Below, in pieces: positions 1 through 6,953 of a stretch of 24,844 nucleotides of DNA (its first letter is position 1; each line of letters starts with the position of its first letter). The stretch is from contig JBDTLT010000062.1 in assembly GCA_039934635.1 (NCBI GenBank), forward strand, positions 1-24,844. The letters run 5' to 3'. The notes under the pieces are model-generated. The model ran no database searches and was not told where the DNA came from. It worked only from the letters and a program-made list of their open reading frames with translations. The translations under genes and the position numbers were made by a program. The DNA comes from DATLFA01 sp039934635. GTDB lineage: Bacteria > Actinomycetota > Acidimicrobiia > Acidimicrobiales > WLNW01.

Positions 1-8
1 AGACGACC

Positions 9-836
9 ATGGCAGAGACCCGACGGCTCGACAGCACCACCACTTCGATCACGCAGACCGTCGAGGTACGCGGCAGCCGCCGACGCACCATCATGCTCTC
101 GCTCATCGCCAGCGCCATCTTGCTCGGCATCTGGGAGATCGCGGCCCGCGCGTACTACCAAGAACGCAAGACACTGGCGCCGCCCACCGGTGCCGTGCGC
201 GCCGTGTTCACCAATTGGGATGCGTTTCCCCCACACATCAGCGCCACGATGTTCGCCGCGGGCAAGGGCTGGCTCATCGGCAACGTGATCGCCATCGTGT
301 GCGGTGTGATCGCGGTGCTCGTGCCGTGGACCGAACAGGGCTTCCTGCAGTTCGCGATCACCACCTACTCGATGCCGTTGCTCGCAATCGGTCCCATCCT
401 TTCGTCGGTGTTCCACGGTGACGTGACCAAGACCGCGCTGGCCGCAATCGCGGTCTGCTTCACCACGATGATCGGCACGATCCTCGGCTTGCGCTCCGCC
501 GACCGCGTGAGCCTCGATCTCGTTCGCGCGTATGGCGGCAACCGGTTCACGCAGCTCATCAAAGTGCGCGTGCCGGCCGCGTTACCGACATTTTTCAACG
601 CGTTGCGCATTTCGGCCCCTGCCGCGGTGCTCGGGGCGATTCTCGGCGACTACGCCGGCGGCGTCGACCACGGTCTGGGCGTGATGATGGTGTCGTCACA
701 GTTCGGCGCAAACATCAACCTCACATGGGCGATCGCGCTGGTCATGACCACCCTGTCCCTCGCCGGTTACCTGATCATCGGTTTGGTGGGCAAACGGCTG
801 ACGCCCTGGTCGATCACGAGTCAGGGGCAATCGTGA
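9..836 (+). CDS. ABC transporter permease, TauC/SsuC type
   Basis: This 275-residue integral membrane protein is one of two paired permeases of an ABC importer. Hydrophobic segments lie at about residues 28-47, 86-106, 112-135, 142-162, 197-217 and 238-261. The EAA-type loop that docks the ATPase is visible at about 172-193 (VRAYGGNRFTQLIKVRVPAA). This architecture is that of the BPD_transp_1 permeases of nitrate/taurine/sulfonate and NMT1-like pyrimidine importers. The ATG lies 9 bases from the window edge, so the ATPase and solute-binding protein are probably just upstream and out of view. The stop overlaps the next gene's GTG start in a GTGA tetranucleotide, so the two permeases are coupled and probably form a heterodimer. 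The cargo cannot be read from the permease. The downstream catabolic genes suggest a purine-like or other nitrogen heterocycle. Confidence 0.9.
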   Translation: MAETRRLDSTTTSITQTVEVRGSRRRTIMLSLIASAILLGIWEIAARAYYQERKTLAPPTGAVRAVFTNWDAFPPHISATMFAAGKGWLIGNVIAIVCGVIAVLVPWTEQGFLQFAITTYSMPLLAIGPILSSVFHGDVTKTALAAIAVCFTTMIGTILGLRSADRVSLDLVRAYGGNRFTQLIKVRVPAALPTFFNALRISAPAAVLGAILGDYAGGVDHGLGVMMVSSQFGANINLTWAIALVMTTLSLAGYLIIGLVGKRLTPWSITSQGQS

Positions 837-1681
837 CGGCGCCGGTGACCAAGATCAAGCCGGTGGCCAAGATCAACCAGCGTCGCATCAGCCTGACCGA
901 TGTACTCGTACGGCCGATCGTGACGATGCTCGCAGCGACCGTGCTCTTGTTGGTCGCTTGGTGGCTCTTCCTCAAGCTGTTCAACGTCAACGCATTCCTC
1001 GGCAAGACACCGGCCGACGCCTACAAGTGGCTCTTCAACGACGACGATTCCGCCGCGAACCGGTCACAGGTCTTCCGCGATCTGCGCAGCACGGTGCGCG
1101 ACGCAGTGCCCGGCCTGTTAGCCGGCACGCTCGTCTCGCTCGTGGTGGCGGTCCTGTTCGTTTCGTCACCGAGTGCGGAGCAGAGCTTCTTGCCGCTCGC
1201 CGTCGGGTTCCGTTCGGTGCCGATTCTCGTGTTGGTCCCCTTGCTCGGACGAATCTTCGGTCGCGGGGTGATCGCCACAACGATCGTCGTGAGCATCATC
1301 GTGTTCTTCCCCACGCTCGTCATCGTCACCCACGGCTTGCGTTCGGTTTCGCGTGAGAGCGTCGATCTGTTACGCGCCTACGACGCCTCACCCTCGCAGG
1401 TTCTGTGGAAATTGCGGCTACCTACCGCACTCCCGTCGATCTTCGCCGCGGCCAAAGTCGCGATCCCGAGCGCCGTCATCGGCGCCGTGCTGGCGGAGCA
1501 GTTCGTCATCGGCCGCGGCCTCGGCTACGAATTGATCAAAGCGCGCACGAAGTCAGAGTTCTCGCAGATGTGGACCGAAGTGTTCCTGATCGCGTTCTTG
1601 GCCATCTTGCTCTACAACGTCGTCGCGGTGATCGAACAACTCGTCCTCGCCAAGTACGCGCCGCAGCAGATAGAGCGGTAG
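833..1681 (+). CDS. ABC transporter permease, second subunit
   Basis: This 282-residue membrane protein is the partner of the preceding permease. Hydrophobic segments lie at about residues 25-48, 93-112, 118-140, 147-166, 203-222 and 249-272. The EAA-type loop reads LRAYDASPSQVLWKLRLPTA at about 180-199. I chose the GTG at 833 because it overlaps the previous stop by four bases (GTGA) and is followed by a basic N-terminus and the first membrane span. A longer in-frame reading from 725 would only translate the end of the previous gene in another frame. It belongs to the same BPD_transp_1 family as its neighbour but is clearly diverged from it. The next gene begins five bases after the stop, so importer and first amidohydrolase are very likely one operon. 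Confidence 0.9.
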   Translation: MTAPVTKIKPVAKINQRRISLTDVLVRPIVTMLAATVLLLVAWWLFLKLFNVNAFLGKTPADAYKWLFNDDDSAANRSQVFRDLRSTVRDAVPGLLAGTLVSLVVAVLFVSSPSAEQSFLPLAVGFRSVPILVLVPLLGRIFGRGVIATTIVVSIIVFFPTLVIVTHGLRSVSRESVDLLRAYDASPSQVLWKLRLPTALPSIFAAAKVAIPSAVIGAVLAEQFVIGRGLGYELIKARTKSEFSQMWTEVFLIAFLAILLYNVVAVIEQLVLAKYAPQQIER

Positions 1682-1686
1682 CGCGG

Positions 1687-3066
1687 GTGACAGAGCGCGG
1701 TAGCCAGGTGGCGAGCACCGCGGATGTCGACGTGCGCATCGGGCCGGCCATGATCGTGCCGGTCAGCGAGGCCCCGTTCGACGGTTACGTCGAGGTCTCG
1801 GGTACCCGCATCAGCCACGTCGGACCGACGCCGAGCGCCGCGACGGCTAAAGAGACGATTTCCGCGCAGGGCCGCGTGGTGATCCCGGCATTCGTCAACA
1901 CGCATTGCCACACCAGTCAGCAACTCGGGCGGGGCCTCGCCGACGATGTCGATCTGCTGACGTGGTTGCACGATCGCATCTGGCCCTACGAGGCTGCGCT
2001 CAGCGAGGAGGACTGCGCCATCAGCGCGCAACTCTGCGCCCTCGAACAGATCCGCAACGGCTGCACGACGCTGGCCGACCCGGGCGGGCAACACGTCGAC
2101 GGCATGGCCCGGGGGCTCGAGGCGGCCGGTGTGCGAGCGCTGCTCGGCCGCAGTTCGATGGACGAATGGGACGGCGTACCGACGGCGCGCCGAGAGTCGA
2201 CGCGTGAGGTCTTGGACACACAGAGCGAGCTGGCCGCCCGCTGGCACGGCCGGGGACGGCTGCGCTTTTCGTACACGTTGCGCACCATCTTCAACTGCAG
2301 CGACGAACTCATCATCGAGACGGTCGAACGGGCCCGGCAATTGGGCACCATCGTGCAAATGCACGTGGCCGAAGTGCGCGAAGAGAACGAGCATGTCGTG
2401 CGCACGCGAGGCGCGTCGACAGTGCGACATCTCGCGCGCCTGGGAGTGTTGTCGCCGCGATTCTTGGCGGTGCACGTCGTGTGGGTCGACGACGCAGAGA
2501 TCGAACTGCTGGCGGCGAGCGGTACCTACGTCTCGCACAACGTCGCGTCGAACCTACGCGTGCTGGGTATCCCGCGCGTTGCGGACATGTTCGATGCGGG
2601 CGTCGTGGTGGCGCTCGGTACCGACGGTGCGCCGGCCAACAACCGCATGTCGATGATCGACGAGATGTGGATCGCCTCGATGCTGCAAAAGGGCCTGCGG
2701 GTCGACCCTACGGTCTTGCCGGCCGATCAGGTCGTGCGCATGGCCACCCACAACGGCGCGCGGGCGCTGGGGCTCGGCGACGAGCTCGGCACGCTCGCGG
2801 TCGGCAAGGCGGCCGACCTCGTCGTGGTCGATCCCGCGACGGCCAATATGTGCTCGGCCGCCGACCTTACGAGCGCGCTGGTCACCTCGATGAAATCCGA
2901 AAACGTCGAATCCGTGATGTGCGAGGGTGAGTGGCTCCTGCGCGATCGGCACGTCTCCCGGTTCGACGAGACGGCACTGTTGCAAGAAGCCACCGCCCGC
3001 GCCGCGGCCATTCGAGCACGCGCGGGAATTCGGATCGGACCCCCGCCAACTACGATGAGCCGATGA
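1687..3066 (+). CDS. Amidohydrolase, SAH/MTA deaminase or TRZ/ATZ-like
   Basis: This 459-residue protein belongs to the amidohydrolase superfamily, the subtype that hydrolytically deaminates or dechlorinates purine- and triazine-like rings with one metal ion. The full metal set is visible: HxH at H73/H75 (NTHCHTS), H226 with E229 (MHVAEV), H263 (VHVVWVDD) and D313 (GTDGAPANN). The family includes S-adenosylhomocysteine/methylthioadenosine deaminase, guanine deaminase, cytosine deaminase and atrazine hydrolases. Sequence alone does not fix the substrate. The start is taken as GTG at 1687, five bases after the permease stop. An ATG about 20 codons later would cut into the N-terminal beta-sandwich. 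The stop overlaps the next ATG as ATGA. Direct linkage to an importer suggests that it acts early on the imported compound. Confidence 0.85.
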   Translation: MTERGSQVASTADVDVRIGPAMIVPVSEAPFDGYVEVSGTRISHVGPTPSAATAKETISAQGRVVIPAFVNTHCHTSQQLGRGLADDVDLLTWLHDRIWPYEAALSEEDCAISAQLCALEQIRNGCTTLADPGGQHVDGMARGLEAAGVRALLGRSSMDEWDGVPTARRESTREVLDTQSELAARWHGRGRLRFSYTLRTIFNCSDELIIETVERARQLGTIVQMHVAEVREENEHVVRTRGASTVRHLARLGVLSPRFLAVHVVWVDDAEIELLAASGTYVSHNVASNLRVLGIPRVADMFDAGVVVALGTDGAPANNRMSMIDEMWIASMLQKGLRVDPTVLPADQVVRMATHNGARALGLGDELGTLAVGKAADLVVVDPATANMCSAADLTSALVTSMKSENVESVMCEGEWLLRDRHVSRFDETALLQEATARAAAIRARAGIRIGPPPTTMSR

Positions 3067-4268
3067 AGACGATTCTCGCCGGTGGCCGCGTGATCGACCC
3101 GATCAACGGGCGCGATGAAATTGCCGATGTCATCTGTGACGGCGACCGCATCCTCGACGTCGGCCCGTATCTCGCCGTGCACCACCCCGATGCGACGGTG
3201 ATCGACGTTGCCGGCTGTCTCGTCACGCCGGGCCTGGTCGACCTGCACGTGCACGTCTTCCCGGGCCTCGGCGACTTCTGCGTGGACGCCGACGCTGCGG
3301 GCGTGACGATGGGTGTGCCGATCGTCGTCGACGGCGGCACCAGCGGGGTGGCCACCTTCGACATCTCGCGCCGGGCCATCATCGACAACCCGACCACCGC
3401 CACGCGCGTGTTGGCGTTTCTCGACCCGAACCAGCTGTACCTCGCGACCAAAGACTTCATCTGTCACAAGCTCGAGATCGCCAACGACGAACGCAACATC
3501 GACGAAGCAAGCCTCGCGGCTTCACTCGAGCGCAACGCCGATGTAGTCGTCGGCCTCAAAGTGCGCACCTGCTGGTCGACCGACCCCGAACGATCGCCAT
3601 TCTTGGATGCGGCGATACGCGCCGCCGGCAAGCTGCCGATCATGGTGCACCTCGGCCGGTTTCCCCACACACCCGTGATCTCCACGCCTACGTTGCTGCG
3701 CACCCTTCGAGCGGGCGACATCATCACGCATGCCTTTCGCGGCGCGGGTGGGCTGGTCGACTCGAGCGGTGGTGTCATCCCCGAGTTTCGCGACGCCATC
3801 GATCGCGGTGTGCAACTCGACGTCGGCCACTCGGGCACCGACTTCCGTTTCCGCGAAGCACGACGCCTGCTCGACCAGGGTTTCATGCCCAACACGGTGT
3901 CCACCGACTTGAACGTGTTCAACATCGGTGGTCCGGTCTTTTCGTTGGCCGAGACATTGAGCAAGATGCTCGCGCTCGGCATCCCGATCGGCGACGTGAT
4001 CGCGATGGCTACGGCCAACGCGGCCCGCGCCATCGGCAAGCTCGACGAGTTCGGCTCGCTCGACGCGGGCAAGTCCGCCGAAGTGAGCGTGTTGCGTTTC
4101 GTCGACGGCCCAGTGCCGCTGTCCGACGGCCACGAGACCGTGGTTGCCGAGCAGGCGCTGGCACCGGTCGGATGCGTGCGCGGGGGCGAGTGGATTGCGG
4201 CCAACGTGCTACCGACGTTCGGCACCAAGGGGCAGACGTGGACCGAAGACGCCGACGGCGACTGGTGA
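3063..4268 (+). CDS. Dihydroorotase-like amidohydrolase/deacetylase family
   Basis: This 401-residue protein belongs to the amidohydrolase superfamily branch with a binuclear centre. HxH lies at H62/H64 (VDLHVHVFPG). A lysine in VVGLKVR (K166) sits where the carbamylated bridging lysine is expected, followed by H196 (MVHLGR), H223 (THAFRG), H256 (DVGHSG) and D282 (VSTDLN). This pattern matches the EF0837/Atu3266 group, often annotated amidohydrolase/deacetylase. Characterised relatives vary in substrate, and the wider branch includes dihydroorotase, allantoinase and hydantoinase. It could therefore be the cyclic-amide ring-opening step of this cluster, but that is inference. It begins by ATGA overlap with the previous gene. 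Its stop is only five bases from the end of the convergent Rieske gene. Confidence 0.8.
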   Translation: MKTILAGGRVIDPINGRDEIADVICDGDRILDVGPYLAVHHPDATVIDVAGCLVTPGLVDLHVHVFPGLGDFCVDADAAGVTMGVPIVVDGGTSGVATFDISRRAIIDNPTTATRVLAFLDPNQLYLATKDFICHKLEIANDERNIDEASLAASLERNADVVVGLKVRTCWSTDPERSPFLDAAIRAAGKLPIMVHLGRFPHTPVISTPTLLRTLRAGDIITHAFRGAGGLVDSSGGVIPEFRDAIDRGVQLDVGHSGTDFRFREARRLLDQGFMPNTVSTDLNVFNIGGPVFSLAETLSKMLALGIPIGDVIAMATANAARAIGKLDEFGSLDAGKSAEVSVLRFVDGPVPLSDGHETVVAEQALAPVGCVRGGEWIAANVLPTFGTKGQTWTEDADGDW

Positions 4269-4273
4269 GTTGA

Positions 4274-5293
4274 TCAGTCGTCGAGCAGCAGCGCGCCGCG
4301 CAACTCGCCCGGGTCGCTGAGGGCGGCCGCGCACAATTCACGCAGCCACCGCCGGTATTCGATCGACACCCGGTCGGTCCGCACCGACACTTCGGTGGCC
4401 GCGTCGAGCGCCATCTCGGGCGGATCCTGCGAGCAGACCACCGGCTCGTCCTCGGCGAGGATGCGGGCCTGGAAGGCCATATGGTCGTCGTCGGATTCGT
4501 CCCACGCATCGCTGCGGGCGACGAACCAAAAGCTGCGGCAACTCGCGTGCGTCACCGGCGACGCCGTCATCCACAACACCCGGCGCGCGCCCGAGGCAAG
4601 GATGAACTCGATGTTGACGGTGCACGGCATCGGCATGCGATAGCGCGAATGTCCGAACAGTGCGGTGGGGTCGACGACGAGGTCGGGTGGGTCGTAGTTG
4701 AACAGCAACTCACCGGCCGCGCGCTCGATGGACGGCACTGGCGGTACGGGCGCGTGGCGCGAGCCCAACGAGCCGTTGTGCACGAACGCGAAGTGGCTGA
4801 GGTCGACGAAGTTCTCGACACGCCTCGGTGCGGCGACCGGCCATGTATAGGGCTCGCCGGCGAGCACGCGCAGCGTGGCATCGCCGAAGGCGGGGCACGC
4901 CGGCAAGGGCAGCACGGCACGGTTGTCGAGGCACACCCATACGAGGTCGTACGCGACCTGCACCGCATACGAGTCGACGCGGGCCCGAGGAGGAATCGGC
5001 CCGTCGGGCAAGGCAGGAATGTCGGTACAGCGGCCGTCGGCGCCGTAACACCAGCCGTGATACGCGCAGCGCAACCCACCGTCTTCGACCGTACCGACCG
5101 ACAGCGACGTCGAGCGATGCGAACAGCGATCGTTGAGCGCAACGGGACGCCCGTCGATGATCGCGACCGCCAGCTTTTGGCCGAGCAACATGACGTTCAA
5201 AGGGCCGGCCCCGCCGGGGCGCGCCGAGGACAGCTCGGACAGCGTGCACACCGGATGCCACGCGGATCGCAACAGTGCGTCGAGCTCGGACAT
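4274..5293 (-). CDS. Rieske non-heme iron oxygenase alpha subunit (distal copy)
   Basis: This 339-residue protein is a Rieske-type oxygenase. The [2Fe-2S] ligands are C57/H59 (RCSHR) and C76/H79 (CAYHGW). The mononuclear iron site is NFVDLSHFAFVH at about 161-172, giving H167 and H172, with D164 as the electron-bridging Asp and a later Asp near 282-290 as the likely third ligand. Family members are monooxygenases or N-/O-demethylases that take electrons from a separate reductase, and no reductase is encoded in this window. Precedents in purine metabolism are the Klebsiella HpxD hypoxanthine oxygenase and the Pseudomonas NdmA/B methylxanthine demethylases. Which, if any, this resembles is unproven. 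The ATG at 5293 is preferred. An upstream TTG at 5305 would create a TTGA overlap with the phosphoribosyltransferase stop and remains possible. Confidence 0.88.
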   Translation of the reverse strand: MSELDALLRSAWHPVCTLSELSSARPGGAGPLNVMLLGQKLAVAIIDGRPVALNDRCSHRSTSLSVGTVEDGGLRCAYHGWCYGADGRCTDIPALPDGPIPPRARVDSYAVQVAYDLVWVCLDNRAVLPLPACPAFGDATLRVLAGEPYTWPVAAPRRVENFVDLSHFAFVHNGSLGSRHAPVPPVPSIERAAGELLFNYDPPDLVVDPTALFGHSRYRMPMPCTVNIEFILASGARRVLWMTASPVTHASCRSFWFVARSDAWDESDDDHMAFQARILAEDEPVVCSQDPPEMALDAATEVSVRTDRVSIEYRRWLRELCAAALSDPGELRGALLLDD

Positions 5294-5301
5294 CGAAGCG
5301 C

Positions 5302-5913
5302 TCAATCCCAGTGCTCGCGCCAGGCGTCGCCTTCGCGCGTGAACGACGGGATCGAACCGAGCGACTGAACTGTCGCCGCGTCAGCCCCGAGCGCGCCGCG
5401 CCACGCCGCGCCTTCGACGAGCAGCACACCGATCGCCACCACGTCAGCACCGGCGGCCCGCAACAACCGCAAGCATGCGGCCAAACTGCCGCCCGTCGCC
5501 ACCACGTCGTCGACGAGCACGACCCGCTTGCCCGCCAACGCGGGAATGCGGGCACGATCGAGACGCAACACCTGCTCCGCATCGGTGGTGATCGACGACA
5601 GGGGCTCGACGAGCGCATCGTGCAGATGGATCTTGGGCGTCTTCTGCAACACGATGTAGTCATCGAGCCCGAGTGAGCGCGTGACTTCGACGGCGAGCGG
5701 TATCCCGAGCGTGGCCGCGGTCGCAACGATCTCGGGCTCGTCCTTGCGCACGAGCTCGGCCAGCTCGGCGCCGGCCCGCTCCATGAACTTCACACCGCGG
5801 TCGATGGTCATGAGCAGCGAGATGGCAACGTCCGGGTTGATCGGTACGAGGGGCAGCTCGATCTGTTGGGTACCGATAGCGACTCGATAGGTGGTGCGGT
5901 GAAGATCGCTCAC
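5302..5913 (-). CDS. Purine-type phosphoribosyltransferase
   Basis: This 203-residue type I phosphoribosyltransferase carries the PRPP-binding signature VVLVDDVVATGGS at residues 131-143, and a Pro/Lys-rich stretch (LQKTPKIHLHD, about 89-99) where purine PRTases carry their flexible loop. The fold resembles adenine or xanthine PRTases, which attach ribose-5-phosphate to a purine base to form the nucleotide. The start is the GTG at 5913, whose GTGA overlaps the stop of the upstream Rieske gene. It is preceded by purine-rich AGGAG very close to the start and by GGGAAG eight bases away. A longer GTG start at 5973 would lie entirely inside the Rieske gene. Being sandwiched and coupled between two Rieske oxygenase genes is unusual for a salvage enzyme. 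It may salvage the liberated base, or it may bind purines as a sensor, as PurR-type PRTase folds do. Confidence 0.82.
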   Translation of the reverse strand: MSDLHRTTYRVAIGTQQIELPLVPINPDVAISLLMTIDRGVKFMERAGAELAELVRKDEPEIVATAATLGIPLAVEVTRSLGLDDYIVLQKTPKIHLHDALVEPLSSITTDAEQVLRLDRARIPALAGKRVVLVDDVVATGGSLAACLRLLRAAGADVVAIGVLLVEGAAWRGALGADAATVQSLGSIPSFTREGDAWREHWD

Positions 5914-6953
5914 GTCTCCTGCTTCCCGCTCAAAGGGCCGCTCGGGCCTTGGTTGATTGCGCGTTCGAGGCACCGGCGCATTTCGATCGTGCTGCGGTCG
6001 GCCCGGGTATGCACGGCGTCGCGAACATCGAGCGCCAGACCGAACACCGCCAGGCGCTCGAGCATGAGTCGATCCTCGTCCAACACCGCCATCTCGTAGT
6101 CGACCGCGGCGACCAGCGCCCGGTCGTCATCGATATCGTTGCGCAGCATGCACGTATAGACACGAATCGTGTCGGCGGTCATCGGTTGCACCCACGTCGC
6201 GATCGCATTGACGAGGCCCGACGTCGGGTACTCGATGCGCAGCCGCGCGCTGAACGGCACACAGAACGTGTACTCCATGGTTCGCGGCTGCAGCAGGGGG
6301 TGCTCCCCTCTCGCGACCAAAGGGTCTTCGGTGTTGTTCGCCAGATGCGCGTAGGTGAGCCGGTAGCCGTCGTCGACCGGTGTCACGTCGAAGTCGCCGA
6401 CGAGCGCATCTTCACCGGCGCCGAAGGTACCGGCGTGCACGAACGGGAAATGCCCGAAATCGCAGAAGTTGTCGAGGAACTGCCCCGCCGACACCCGTAT
6501 GTCGACAGGAGGCAGCCACGCCTGCCGCAGGGCCGGGTCGTCCCATTCGGGCACGGTGAGCAACTCGCACTGTGGATCCTCGAGCGCCAACCAGAGCAAC
6601 CCGAATGCCACCCGCGTGGTGATCGGTGAGATCGCCGCCGCGGGCGGCCGGGCGGCGGTCGTGCCGATCGCCGGTATCGCGATGCAGTGGCCGTCGCCGG
6701 CGAACGTCCAGCCGTGATAGGCGCACTGCAACGCACCGTCGACCAACCGCCCCGCTGACAGCTGTGCCGCGCGATGCGGACACCGGTCTGCGAACGCGAC
6801 GATCGAGTCGGTGTCGCGATCGCGCCACACGACATAGCCCTCACCGAGCAGCATCACGCGATGGGGATGATCGACCGAGATCGCGTCGGCCCGCGCCACC
6901 GGGTGCCAGAACCGGCGCAGCGCGGCATCGCAATTGCCCAGCAACGCGCTCAT
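5910..6953 (-). CDS. Rieske non-heme iron oxygenase alpha subunit (proximal copy)
   Basis: This 347-residue Rieske oxygenase is a paralogue of the one at 4274-5293. The Rieske cluster ligands are C58/H60 (RCPHR) and C77/H80 (CAYHGW). The catalytic iron motif is NFCDFGHFPFVH at about 162-173, giving H168 and H173, with D165 as the bridging Asp. The ATG at 6953 overlaps the stop of the upstream molybdopterin subunit as ATGA. The gene ends in a GTGA overlap with the phosphoribosyltransferase. Strict coupling to a molybdenum hydroxylase suggests consecutive oxidations of one substrate, for instance N-dealkylation by one enzyme and ring hydroxylation by the other. The electron-donating reductase must come from elsewhere in the genome. 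The two copies differ widely outside the motifs, so they probably have different substrates or positions of attack. Confidence 0.88.
   Translation of the reverse strand: MSALLGNCDAALRRFWHPVARADAISVDHPHRVMLLGEGYVVWRDRDTDSIVAFADRCPHRAAQLSAGRLVDGALQCAYHGWTFAGDGHCIAIPAIGTTAARPPAAAISPITTRVAFGLLWLALEDPQCELLTVPEWDDPALRQAWLPPVDIRVSAGQFLDNFCDFGHFPFVHAGTFGAGEDALVGDFDVTPVDDGYRLTYAHLANNTEDPLVARGEHPLLQPRTMEYTFCVPFSARLRIEYPTSGLVNAIATWVQPMTADTIRVYTCMLRNDIDDDRALVAAVDYEMAVLDEDRLMLERLAVFGLALDVRDAVHTRADRSTIEMRRCLERAINQGPSGPLSGKQET

Noticed and set aside
1612..2538. Open frame of about 308 codons on the minus strand across the permease/amidohydrolase junction
   Set aside because: It is antisense to genes with intact motifs and its residue composition is typical of a shadow frame.
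5294..5305. Alternative TTG start at 5305 for the distal Rieske gene
   Set aside because: It would give a TTGA overlap like other genes here, but the ATG at 5293 is a stronger codon with better spacing from upstream purines. It is kept only as an alternative.
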